This document shows, one piece after another, positions 1-6,213 of a stretch of 7,052 nt of DNA (positions within the stretch are counted from its first letter, which is position 1; every line of letters starts with the position of its first letter). The DNA comes from CAYJOG01 sp964371695 [NCBI: uncultured bacterium] (lineage in GTDB: Bacteria > CAYJOG01): assembly GCA_964371695.1 (NCBI GenBank), contig CAYJOG010000145.1, positions 1 through 7,052 of the forward strand, read 5' to 3'. Below the pieces are notes generated by a model. The model did not search any database, was not told the DNA's origin, and saw nothing but the letters and a program-made list of their open reading frames with translations. The position numbers and the translations under genes were made by a program.

Positions 1-1
1 G

Positions 2-253
2 TTTGAACAACAGCACCACCCCTACACCCAGGGCCTCTTCCGGTGCCTGCCCCGCCTGAACCAGCGGGTCAACCGGCTTTTCGCCATCGAAGGCGTACCG
101 CCAGACCTGCGCCAGAACATTCCCGGCTGCCGTTTCGCCCCCCGCTGTCCCCACGTCACCGACCAGTGCCGCCAGTCCGCACCACCCCTGGTCCAGCAGG
201 GCAACCGGCATGTGCGCTGCTGGCTGGAAGCCCCGCCCGCTGTTTCAGCCTGA
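2..253 (+). CDS. Oligopeptide/dipeptide ABC transporter ATP-binding protein, C-terminal fragment
   Basis: This is the last 83 codons of a gene cut by the left window edge; it is open from base 2 and stops with TGA at 251-253. The visible residues carry the HPYTQGL motif (residues 6-12) and the Cys-rich tail (PGCRFAPRCP at 41-50, then Cys56 and Cys73). These are typical of the C-terminal oligo_HPY region of DppD/OppD-type ATPases of peptide importers. In that family the Walker and signature motifs lie upstream, outside this window, and the four cysteines are known to bind an iron-sulphur cluster in some members; here they are Cys43, Cys49, Cys56 and Cys73. The protein would power peptide or nickel-type substrate uptake from the cytoplasmic side of the membrane. 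Whether it is the D or F subunit, and its substrate, cannot be told from the tail. It is convergent with the methyltransferase gene, with 9 bases between the stop codons. Confidence 0.88.
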   Translation, partial: FEQQHHPYTQGLFRCLPRLNQRVNRLFAIEGVPPDLRQNIPGCRFAPRCPHVTDQCRQSAPPLVQQGNRHVRCWLEAPPAVSA

Positions 254-262
254 AAACACCCG

Positions 263-1186
263 TCATCCGCCCTGTTTTTTTCCCAGAAAACAGAACGTGG
301 TGATGCCTTCGCCCCGAAAGTTCCACCGGGACTTGTCCTGCATGGCCGCCGCCAGATCAAAATCGGGGTTCTCCAGCACCACGCCGCTTTGTGTCAGGGC
401 AGGAACCATATCTGTTTTAAGTTCTTCTTCGCTGTAGGCCGACACCACCCTGCCCGCCACTTTTTTCTTGTACCAATCATCGGCAGCGGCGCGGCGGTGA
501 TCTGCCGCTTCGCTGGTGAGATAAAACACACCGCCCGGTTTCAGCACACGGCACATTTCCCTGAGCGCCGTGGTGGTGTCGTGGACAAATGTCTCCACCG
601 GCAGCACCGCCATGGTCACGGGGTGTTCCTGCAGGTGCTCCAGGGCGCTGATGGATAACACCACGTCAAAGCTGGCATCCGCAAAGGGCAGCGACAGCAT
701 GGTGCCCGCCACCCGCGCCGGGCGGGGAGTTGGCTCTGCGGCGGCAAACGCCGCGTCAAAGGGTGCGGGCAAATCCAGCGTGCTCACGCTGGCCCCCAGG
801 CTGCCCAGAAAATGCGGAAAGGTGGACCCACCCACCCCCACGTCCAGCACCCGCTTGCCCCGCCAGTCCTGCACATGGCTCAGCAACACGCCATATTCCC
901 ACACCCGCACCCCTTCCCAGCGAGGCAGGTTCGAGCGCATCTGTCGAGAGAAACGCCGCAGCAATGTGTCAAAAGGAGCCAGATCCTTCAGCCGCCCGCT
1001 GTCAAAAAACGTGTTGGGCGCAGCCGCCGCCACGGGCCAGGGGTCGGGCGCGGGAGGCAGGGCGTGCAAAACCCGCTGGTCTTCGCGCTCAGCCCTCAGC
1101 CGGGCCACTTTACCAGCCACACGGTGAATCAGAGGTTTCAGGGGAGCCATGAACAGATGAGATTCTGAGGCAATTTGCTGAAGCAC
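263..1186 (-). CDS. Class I SAM-dependent methyltransferase (Methyltransf_11-like)
   Basis: A cytoplasmic protein of up to 307 residues with a Rossmann-type methyltransferase core. Motif I is VLDVGVGGS (113-121), with an acidic residue at the end of strand 2 (Asp138). A motif II-like stretch is LPFADASFDVVLSISALEHL (166-185), and the post-motif LKPGGVFYLTSE is at 215-226. These are the usual elements of small-molecule or glycan methyltransferases that bind S-adenosylmethionine. The N-terminal 100 residues are not recognised. The start is uncertain: the longest frame uses GTG at 1186 without a clear ribosome binding site, while an ATG at 1150 would give 295 residues and keep the whole domain. 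It follows the glycosyltransferase gene on the same strand with a gap of 54 bases (90 if ATG is used). A role in methylating a glycan or a surface-polysaccharide precursor is inferred from that neighbour; the substrate is unknown. Confidence 0.85.
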   Translation of the reverse strand: MLQQIASESHLFMAPLKPLIHRVAGKVARLRAEREDQRVLHALPPAPDPWPVAAAAPNTFFDSGRLKDLAPFDTLLRRFSRQMRSNLPRWEGVRVWEYGVLLSHVQDWRGKRVLDVGVGGSTFPHFLGSLGASVSTLDLPAPFDAAFAAAEPTPRPARVAGTMLSLPFADASFDVVLSISALEHLQEHPVTMAVLPVETFVHDTTTALREMCRVLKPGGVFYLTSEAADHRRAAADDWYKKKVAGRVVSAYSEEELKTDMVPALTQSGVVLENPDFDLAAAMQDKSRWNFRGEGITTFCFLGKKQGG

Positions 1187-1240
1187 GTGGGCATTTTTTC
1201 GGAATGTTCAGCGCTGCCGTAAAGGGGGTTGCAGGTATTT

Positions 1241-2419
1241 TTATACCAACAACCTTTTCACAAACCGCTCATGGACCTGGGTGATTTTCTCCCAGCCAAA
1301 CCGCTCCACCACCAACGCGCGGGCGCCCTGCCGCAACCGGGCATAAAGGGCGTCATCCCGGTTTAATTGTGTTATTCCTTCGGCAAAATCCTGGGGGGTG
1401 TCGGCCAGCCACAGGTGTTCGCCGTGCCGCGCCCCCAGCCCCTCGGCCCCCACCGTGGTGCTCACCACCACCCGCCCCGCCGCGAAAGCCTGGAGAATCT
1501 TCAGGCGCGTGCCGCCACCTGAGCGCAGCGGCGCCACCAACAGGCGACAGCTCTGCAAAAAGGGCTTCACCTCAGGCACATCGGCGAACAGCGTGACACC
1601 ATTCAGTGAAAGTTTCTCCCGCAGGCCCGGCGGTGGTTTGGACCCCACCACCACCAGGGGGCTATTCACCAGCGGGCGGATTTCATGACACCACCAGTCC
1701 AGGGCCTCGGTGTTGGGGGCATAGTTGAGCGTGCCCATGAAGAGCAATCCCTCGCCGGGTTTTTCTTCAAATGGAAAGGCTGTCAGGTCCACCCCATTGG
1801 CCACCACCACGGCATTTTGTGGATCACCGCAGGCCACCCCCGCCGGAGCCAGTGCGGCGTCTTCTTCACTCATGAACACACAACCTTGGGCGCTGCGTGC
1901 GATGGCCTCTTCAATTTTCCTCGCCCGGCGGGTGAACAGCGCACGTCGCAACCGACCCTTCAATCCCGTCACGGCCTCCCGCCCATGCACCCGCCAGCGC
2001 CAGTCCACGAAATGCACCACTACCGGCGCGGGACCGAGCCGGGGCAGCGCAGGCGCACACAGGCTGTGGTGACACTCCACCAGATCATAAACATCCGCAG
2101 AAAGACGGCGACTGATTTCGCCCGGCAGGCCCGTTTGATGAAACAGGCCAAACTCCGGCGGCCCCGACCAAAGTTTGCCCGGCAATGCACTGGCCACCGG
2201 GCGCACGGGAAAATCCTCAAACAGCAGTTCGTTCACCCACTGGCGCACCGTGGCGGCGTGGGCGGCGTCGTCGGGGCTGAAGGGAACCGCCAGGTCCACG
2301 TCGGCCCACCTGCGGGTGTGCTGCAAAAGGTGATACAGGCGAATCTTCGAGCCGTTGTTCAGCGGCCAGGGCAGGTGCGGCGAGAGCCATAACAAACGGG
2401 GCCTGGGCAAATCAAACAC
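1241..2419 (-). CDS. GT4-like GT-B fold glycosyltransferase
   Basis: A 392-residue protein of typical length for GT-B glycosyltransferases. The N-terminal acceptor domain opens with LLWLSPHLPWPLNNGSKIRLYH (split here as LLWLSPHLPWP at 9-19 and NNGSKIRLYH at 21-30), the glycine/asparagine loop seen in GT4 enzymes. The C-terminal nucleotide-sugar domain begins near ANGVDLTAF (207-215), followed by LLFMGTLNYAPNTEALDWW (225-243) and the donor-binding segment APLRSGGGTRLKILQAFAAG (296-315). Enzymes of this type transfer a sugar from an activated donor to a lipid-linked or polysaccharide acceptor at the cytoplasmic membrane face. The resemblance is closest to glycosyltransferases of exopolysaccharide clusters, but the sugar cannot be read. 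One oddity is that the usual Glu of the K-x-x-E-A part of the donor site is Gln310. The only in-frame start is GTG at 2419, because a stop codon lies just upstream. The methyltransferase gene follows it. Confidence 0.88.
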   Translation of the reverse strand: MFDLPRPRLLWLSPHLPWPLNNGSKIRLYHLLQHTRRWADVDLAVPFSPDDAAHAATVRQWVNELLFEDFPVRPVASALPGKLWSGPPEFGLFHQTGLPGEISRRLSADVYDLVECHHSLCAPALPRLGPAPVVVHFVDWRWRVHGREAVTGLKGRLRRALFTRRARKIEEAIARSAQGCVFMSEEDAALAPAGVACGDPQNAVVVANGVDLTAFPFEEKPGEGLLFMGTLNYAPNTEALDWWCHEIRPLVNSPLVVVGSKPPPGLREKLSLNGVTLFADVPEVKPFLQSCRLLVAPLRSGGGTRLKILQAFAAGRVVVSTTVGAEGLGARHGEHLWLADTPQDFAEGITQLNRDDALYARLRQGARALVVERFGWEKITQVHERFVKRLLV

Positions 2420-2428
2420 CTGTCATAC

Positions 2429-2462
2429 CAATGAACATTCAAAACAGCATGAATGTTCATTG
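2429..2462. repeat. Perfect 12-bp inverted repeat upstream of the glycosyltransferase
   Basis: Arms caatgaacattc (2429-2440) and gaatgttcattg (2451-2462) are exact reverse complements; one further a-t pair extends them inward to leave an 8-base loop. The repeat starts 10 bases upstream of the GTG start of the glycosyltransferase, so it would lie in its 5' leader or promoter. It could be an operator for a dimeric regulator or part of the repeat element filling this spacer; the sequence does not decide between them. Confidence 0.75.
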
Positions 2463-2533
2463 TTGATGTGGCCTTGCCGTTCGTCGTGAACGGCTGCGGC
2501 CCGGCGCAGCGCAGGCAAAGCCAGCTTGCGCCG

Positions 2534-2569
2534 CGAACACCTCCGGCGCTGATTGCGCCTCGGTGTTCG
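2534..2569. repeat. Two-step hairpin
   Basis: Outer arms cgaacacc (2534-2541) and ggtgttcg (2562-2569) pair perfectly. Inside them ggcgc (2545-2549) and gcgcc (2555-2559) form a second stem around a tgatt loop, with a small internal bulge (tcc against tc). It is the longest single fold in the hairpin chain of this spacer. Confidence 0.7.
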
Positions 2570-2573
2570 AGTC

Positions 2574-2591
2574 GAATTCATCCATGAATTC
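2574..2591. repeat. 8-bp palindrome with two-base centre
   Basis: The arms gaattcat (2574-2581) and atgaattc (2584-2591) are exact reverse complements around cc. It abuts the ataccaatt motif at 2592-2600, whose inverted copy lies at 2677-2685. Confidence 0.7.
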
Positions 2592-2685
2592 ATACCAATT
2601 CACGTCTCCTTTTTGCCGTGTTCCCGCTTTTTCTTTCCGGCCAGGGTTTTATACACCGCCTGCCATTTTCCTCTCGAATTGGTAT
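2592..2685. repeat. 10-bp inverted repeat pair ataccaattc / gaattggtat
   Basis: The copy at 2592-2601 and its exact complement at 2676-2685 enclose 74 bases with no feature seen in them. A shorter copy, ataccaat, lies at 2425-2432 in the same orientation as the 2592 copy. The right copy overlaps by one base the TGA stop (2687-2685) of the cyclic-nucleotide-binding protein gene, so an element boundary may have been set there. Confidence 0.6.
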
Positions 2686-3386
2686 CAATCCGCAATCTGG
2701 CCGACTTTTTCGCGGATGGCGGTGATCAGTTCGCTGATCTCAATCACGGCCATCTGGCTTTTTTCGGCCAGGGCGCGCATTTCGCCCGCCACCACCGAAA
2801 AACTCTTGCCCGCCACGCCGCTGCGGGCGCTCTCGATGCTGGCGTTCAGGGCCAGCATTTTGCTCTGTTTGGCGATTTTGGTGATGGTGTCCAGCATGCG
2901 CTGGATGTCGTGCATGATGTGTTCAAGTTCCTTGAAGTTCAGGTTGGCCCGGCGCAGGCGCTGCCCCAGAAAGGTGATCATGTTGATGCACATCTGGGCG
3001 TTTTGGGTGACCAGATCAAAGAAGTGTTTTTTGTCCAGGCGCAGCACCTCGGTGTCTTCCAGCGCCGTGATGGTGGCCGAGCGCGGCTCGGCGTCGAACA
3101 GCGACATCTCACCAAAAAAGTCCCCCGCCGCCAGGCGGCTGAGAATCGTCTCCATGTGGCTGGCCTCGTCGGTTTTGGCCACTTTCACAAAGCCATTCAA
3201 AATGACGTAAAGGCTGTCGCCGATTTCCCCCTCCCGGAAAATGACCTGCCCCGCCGCGTAATGGAGCGTGTCGGAGACCCCCGCCACCTGGGTCAGCATG
3301 TCGTCGGTCAGGCCGCGAAAAATCGGCACCTGGGCCAGATGATGAACGATGGTTTGTTGTGATTCAGCGGGCAAAGCCTGGGACAT
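2685..3386 (-). CDS. Soluble cyclic-nucleotide-binding / chemoreceptor-tip protein
   Basis: A 233-residue protein with two recognisable parts. Residues about 20-140 form a Crp/Fnr-type cyclic-nucleotide-binding domain: GQVIFREGEIGDSLYVILNG (46-65), then the phosphate-binding cassette FGEMSLFDAEPRSAT (91-105). This keeps the Glu (93) and Arg (102) that contact the ligand in cAMP/cGMP-binding members. There is no helix-turn-helix. Residues about 155-233 instead match the hairpin tip of methyl-accepting chemotaxis proteins: IAKQSKMLALNASIESARSG (171-190) and FSVVAGEMRALAEKS (196-210), the region that contacts CheW and CheA. There is no transmembrane segment and no HAMP domain. It could therefore be a cytoplasmic receptor passing a cyclic-nucleotide signal to a chemosensory array, or a dimeric regulator reusing the coiled coil; this is inference. 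It is the last gene of the operon, 9 bases after the hydrolase stop. The ATG at 3386 has no strong ribosome binding site, so coupling is likely. Confidence 0.87.
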   Translation of the reverse strand: MSQALPAESQQTIVHHLAQVPIFRGLTDDMLTQVAGVSDTLHYAAGQVIFREGEIGDSLYVILNGFVKVAKTDEASHMETILSRLAAGDFFGEMSLFDAEPRSATITALEDTEVLRLDKKHFFDLVTQNAQMCINMITFLGQRLRRANLNFKELEHIMHDIQRMLDTITKIAKQSKMLALNASIESARSGVAGKSFSVVAGEMRALAEKSQMAVIEISELITAIREKVGQIAD

Positions 3387-3395
3387 TGGGAGAGC

Positions 3396-4550
3396 CTATT
3401 GTAACAGGGGGCCTGCGGGCATTCTTTCGCGGTGCCGCGCCGCCCTGGGATGCCCCTTCTTTTTGCCGTGGGCCGCCCGCGAGCTGCCCCCCTCTCCCAT
3501 CACCGGGGGCTGATAACCCTTTTGGGGCAACTGGTGAATTTCCCCTTCGGGCAGGTTGCGCACGTCCACCGGCTCCTGGCGTTTGACAAAACGGCGAATG
3601 TCCGGCCACAGCGACGGCTCCAGAAACAGCACCGAAAGGTGACCGTGGGGATAAATGTGCCGCCGGGGTTTGCCCCAGGCGCGCCACAGCTCCTCTACCA
3701 CGCTGGCGGGCACAATGCGGTCGTGCAAAGCCTCCTGAATCAGAATGCGGCTGGTGGGCACGGCTGGTTTGAGTTTGGTGAGGGTGATGTAGGGCAGAAA
3801 CTCGCTCATCACCTGCCAGTGGGCTTTCCAGTCGGGATATTCCTTGCGGATCATCTCGCCCATGCGGTGGCGCAAAAAGAGCCGCTCGGTGTTGCCCGCC
3901 GGCACGGTGAGGATGGCGAAACGCAGGTCGGCGCACAGACAGGCCAGCAGCCCCGTGAGCATGCCCCCCAGGCTCACGCCAAAGGCCCCCACGGTGCCGG
4001 GGCCGTTGCCGTCGCGGCGCAGATAATCCACCAGCCCCCGGGCCTCCATCAGCGTCTGCTGCATGCTCTGAAAGGTGGTGTGGACATGGCCGGTGAAGGT
4101 CAGTTCGCCGCTGAAGGTGCTCTCTGGCGCACGGCTGAGGTGAAAGGGCAGCTCGAACATCATGGCGTTGTAGCCCCAGTCGGCAAACCGCTTGCAGGCC
4201 TGCAAAAAGAACATGTAGTTCTGCACCCGGTAGCCGTGCACAATCAGCACAGAGCCCAGGGGTTTTTCCACCTGGCGAAAATAAACGGCGGGGATGACGT
4301 TGTTGCGGGCGTGCTCGGTGATGACCGGTGAGTGAAACTTGAGCTGGCGCATTTCATAACGGCTGCGCCGCCACACCACCTTGTTTTCCACCGGGTCCAT
4401 GGCGGGGGGTTTGGGAAACGCCTCGGCCAGGGAATGGATGACGGGAATGGGTTTGTCGGGAGGCGGCGGCGTCAGGGAAATGTCGGCGCGGTGCTCCCTG
4501 CCCATAAAGAAGTAGCTCATTTCGTCCAGAAAGTTGGCGACGGCTCTCAT
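3396..4550 (-). CDS. Alpha/beta hydrolase family protein
   Basis: A 384-residue protein with a complete set of alpha/beta-hydrolase signatures. The oxyanion-hole HG is in LIVHGY (102-107), and the nucleophile elbow GVSLGG (191-196) has Ser193. The acid is probably Asp277 in EALHDRIVP (273-281) and the base His304 in HGHLS (302-306). The fold suggests a serine esterase, lipase or peptidase-like enzyme. The size and the long N-terminal lead of about 95 residues recall the ABHD18/DUF2048 group, but that assignment is tentative. No signal peptide is evident, so a cytoplasmic location is likely. After residue 325 the protein continues as a Gly/Lys/Arg/His-rich tail (for example HGKKKGHPRAARHRER at 361-376) that is not part of the catalytic fold. 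The ATG at 4550 is supported by GGGAG 7 bases upstream, which lies inside the last codons of the NUDIX gene, four bases away. The substrate is unknown. Confidence 0.86.
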   Translation of the reverse strand: MRAVANFLDEMSYFFMGREHRADISLTPPPPDKPIPVIHSLAEAFPKPPAMDPVENKVVWRRSRYEMRQLKFHSPVITEHARNNVIPAVYFRQVEKPLGSVLIVHGYRVQNYMFFLQACKRFADWGYNAMMFELPFHLSRAPESTFSGELTFTGHVHTTFQSMQQTLMEARGLVDYLRRDGNGPGTVGAFGVSLGGMLTGLLACLCADLRFAILTVPAGNTERLFLRHRMGEMIRKEYPDWKAHWQVMSEFLPYITLTKLKPAVPTSRILIQEALHDRIVPASVVEELWRAWGKPRRHIYPHGHLSVLFLEPSLWPDIRRFVKRQEPVDVRNLPEGEIHQLPQKGYQPPVMGEGGSSRAAHGKKKGHPRAARHRERMPAGPLLQ

Positions 4551-4554
4551 GTCT

Positions 4555-5139
4555 TCACTCCCATCCCATGGCTTTCAGTGCAGTGTTCGACCACGTTTCC
4601 AGGCGTTCATCGCGCCAGTTGAGCTGGCGCGGCGTGACCCAGCGGCCCTCGCGGCCCCCGTCTTCGCTCAGGCGCACCCGCGCCCCGGCGGGCAGGGTGA
4701 GCAGAAAATGCACCCCAACGTGTACCCGGCTCACGTCGTTGTCGCTGAGCTTGATGAGGCCCGATGGGTGCAAGGCCCCGCAGCCGGGCAAAAGATGGGC
4801 TTCTTCCTCCAACTCACGCCACAGCGCCCCCAGAATCGGGCCTTCTTTGTGGGTTTCGTCCAGGGGGTTCACATGCCCCCCCAGTCCCACGGTGAGGCGT
4901 TCGTGCAGCCGAACTTCGCCCCCGCCAGTGTGACGCTTCAACATATACACCTTATCGGCACGTCGCAGGGTCACATAAGGGATCCACTGCCGCCACGCCG
5001 GGTTTGTTTCGGCCTGCTGGCGAGGCAGAAACTGGCTCTTTTTGAACCACCTGTTGAACGTGGCCTGACTGGGAAGGGGCAGATAACCGTCTTTTTTGCC
5101 CAAAAGAGGGCTGGGCAAGGCCCACACCAGTTCAGCCAT
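4555..5139 (-). CDS. NUDIX hydrolase, COG4112-like (MutT-type phosphoesterase)
   Basis: A 194-residue NUDIX protein. The core of the Nudix box is RELEEEA (108-114), which supplies the metal-binding glutamates. It is preceded by GGGEVRLHERLTVGLGGHVN (72-91), the arrangement I associate with the COG4112 predicted phosphoesterase group, where a GGHIN motif precedes a long loop before the REUxEE core. Compared with the classical G-x5-E-x7-REUxEExGU pattern, the spacing is expanded and the final Gly is Ala114, so it is not a standard MutT. Such enzymes hydrolyse nucleoside diphosphate-linked compounds in the cytoplasm; the substrate cannot be predicted. Its ATG at 5139 lies inside the end of the permease gene (8-base overlap), so translation is probably coupled. 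It is followed 4 bases later by the hydrolase gene. Confidence 0.87.
   Translation of the reverse strand: MAELVWALPSPLLGKKDGYLPLPSQATFNRWFKKSQFLPRQQAETNPAWRQWIPYVTLRRADKVYMLKRHTGGGEVRLHERLTVGLGGHVNPLDETHKEGPILGALWRELEEEAHLLPGCGALHPSGLIKLSDNDVSRVHVGVHFLLTLPAGARVRLSEDGGREGRWVTPRQLNWRDERLETWSNTALKAMGWE
4558..4562 (-). promoter_or_regulatory. Ribosome binding site of the alpha/beta hydrolase gene
   Basis: Read on the minus strand this is GGGAG, 7 bases before the ATG at 4550. It lies within the last two sense codons of the NUDIX gene. This fixes the hydrolase start and shows that the two genes are translated from the same message. Confidence 0.75.
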
Positions 5140-5941
5140 GGAGCATCACCCAGGTCACGCGAGTGGACAACAATAACAAAAATCCCCCGAACAATTTTTT
5201 CAACCGGGCGGCGGGCAGGGCGTTGTTCCACCGCACCCCCCAGTAGGTGGCGAAAATGGCCGAAAGCGCGATCAACAGGCCAAGAACTGGGGCCACCGCC
5301 CCCACCAGCCACAGGCCCGGCGGGGCCAAAACCGGCTGTGCCCCATAGGCGCAGGCCCCCGACAGGGCCATGAGACCAATGATGGCGCTGCTGGTGCCCA
5401 CCGCCTGATGCACCCGGAACCCCAGGGATTTCATGACAGGCACCGTCAAAACACCGCCGCCCAGGCCCGTGAGGGCACTGAAAACCCCTGTAATCAAACC
5501 CAGTCCGGCAAACACGGCACCATTAACATCCGGTGAACAAGCCGGTTCCTCGCCTTTTTTTTCAATGAGCATTTTCAGACCCATCAGAAACATGGCCCCG
5601 GCCAACAGGCCCCGCAGGGTATCGGCCTGCAACCGCTGGCCAAACCACGCCCCAGCCACCGCGCCCATCACCGCCCCCGGCGCCAGACACACCACGGCCC
5701 GCACCAGCACATTGCCCGACCGGTGCTGACGCCACCCGGCGGCCATGGCCGTGGGGGTCATGGCAAGCAAACTGGTGGCCACGGCCACGCGCTGGGAGAC
5801 CTCCGCAGGCAGCCCCCTCGCCCGCAGCAGTTCATCCAGGGCGGGCACCATCACGAACCCCCCACCCACACCCAGTAACGACGAGAGCACCCCCACCACT
5901 GCCCCCAGGCCAAGCAACAGCAGCGCGGTGAGGGGGTCCAT
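5132..5941 (-). CDS. TSUP (TauE/SafE) family membrane permease
   Basis: A 269-residue, very hydrophobic protein of the usual length for TSUP transporters, with about eight membrane segments. It shows the internal two-fold repeat of the family: GVLSSLLGVGGGFVMVPAL (17-35) in the first half and GVFSALTGLGGGVLTVPVM (152-170) in the second. A short hydrophilic linker lies between them (EKKGEEPACSPDVNG, 127-141). Family members export or import sulphite, sulphonates, organic sulphur compounds or related anions across the inner membrane; the substrate here is not readable. It is the first gene of the four-gene minus-strand operon. The ATG at 5941 gives a natural N-terminus just before the first membrane helix, although its upstream bases lack a purine-rich ribosome binding site. 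An ATTCCC-type hairpin repeat lies 32 bases upstream, within the likely promoter or leader region. No clear promoter was recognised. Confidence 0.9.
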   Translation of the reverse strand: MDPLTALLLLGLGAVVGVLSSLLGVGGGFVMVPALDELLRARGLPAEVSQRVAVATSLLAMTPTAMAAGWRQHRSGNVLVRAVVCLAPGAVMGAVAGAWFGQRLQADTLRGLLAGAMFLMGLKMLIEKKGEEPACSPDVNGAVFAGLGLITGVFSALTGLGGGVLTVPVMKSLGFRVHQAVGTSSAIIGLMALSGACAYGAQPVLAPPGLWLVGAVAPVLGLLIALSAIFATYWGVRWNNALPAARLKKLFGGFLLLLSTRVTWVMLHG

Positions 5942-5973
5942 GAGGAGCGGAATGGTATATGAACACCCGCACC

Positions 5974-6000
5974 GTCATTCCCGCGAAGGCGGGAATCCAG
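5974..6000 (+). repeat. ATTCCC-type hairpin repeat, copy 1
   Basis: A 27-base unit with 8-bp arms attcccgc (5977-5984) and gcgggaat (5989-5996) around gaag. The core matches ATTCCC-N8-GGGAAT, the consensus known from neisserial dRS3 repeats. The flanks gtc and ccag are shared with the copies at 6931-6957 and, inverted, 7003-7029. It lies between the permease gene start and the DUF559 region. Confidence 0.85.
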
Positions 6001-6023
6001 TCAAACATAAAAAACACCACATT

Positions 6024-6068
6024 ATTCCCCTCTCCCCTTTACGGGGAGAGGGTGGCCGTAGGCCGGGT
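6024..6068 (+). repeat. ccctctcccc hairpin unit, copy A
   Basis: A 45-base segment identical to 6214-6258. It contains a perfect 10-bp stem, ccctctcccc (6028-6037) against ggggagaggg (6043-6052), with a tttac loop. The downstream part gtggccgtaggccgggt is shared, but copy A lacks the gaggggtt end found in copy B. Confidence 0.88.
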
Positions 6069-6140
6069 AATGGGCGCGGGTTGTCTTTTGGGACTGCGGC
6101 AGCATATTGATTCTGTCAGGCGTGCCCAGCGGCGCGACGG

Positions 6141-6183
6141 AGTAGGGCGGGTGTCCTCACCCGCCTGAGCGCGAAGCGCGAAA
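6141..6183 (+). repeat. GC-rich hairpin unit, left copy
   Basis: A 43-base unit starting agtaggg. It contains the 8-bp stem ggcgggtg (6146-6153) / cacccgcc (6158-6165) with loop tcct, then a gcgc-gaa-gcgc mini-stem (6169-6179). It matches the reverse complement of 6702-6744 at 38 of 43 positions. Four of the five differences form two compensatory base pairs and the fifth is in the loop. Confidence 0.85.
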
Positions 6184-6213
6184 CTGCCGGGGTATCCAAA
6201 AGCAAAAAACCAA

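Larger units (their letters stand above)
2420..2684. other. Gene-free spacer packed with inverted repeats
   Basis: This stretch lies between the glycosyltransferase start and the end of the four-gene operon. No convincing coding region was found; the frames open here extend antisense into the neighbouring genes. It contains consecutive inverted repeats: 2429-2462, ccgttc/gaacgg (2477-2482/2488-2493), gctgcg/cgcagc (2493-2498/2505-2510), gcgca/tgcgc (2509-2513/2527-2531), 2534-2569 and 2574-2591. Motif ataccaat occurs at 2425-2432 and 2592-2599, and its complement attggtat at 2678-2685, next to the operon's last stop codon. No T-run follows any stem in the direction of the genes, so it is not an obvious intrinsic terminator. 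It may be a non-autonomous repeat element or a structured untranslated region. Confidence 0.6.

Noticed and set aside
243-281. Possible bidirectional terminator between the convergent ABC and methyltransferase genes
   Set aside because: tttca/tgaaa is a weak 5-bp stem, and the T-run at 275-281 is about 20 bases away and not adjacent to a stem.
2553-3362. 269-codon plus-strand frame over the operon end
   Set aside because: Antisense to the cNMP/chemoreceptor-tip gene, His/Gln-rich in the way of reverse-frame translations of GC-rich genes, and with no domain.
3364-3936. 190-codon minus-strand frame overlapping the hydrolase 3' half
   Set aside because: Shifted frame of the real gene, rich in Arg, Pro, His and Ala, with no recognisable domain.
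3432-4331. 299-codon plus-strand frame across the alpha/beta hydrolase
   Set aside because: Antisense to a gene with a complete catalytic triad; composition rich in His, Gly and Gln with no motif.
5942-6010. Promoter for the four-gene operon
   Set aside because: TTGACT and TATACC occur on the minus strand but are separated by about 39 bases, so they do not form a sigma-70 pair; no other convincing pair was seen.
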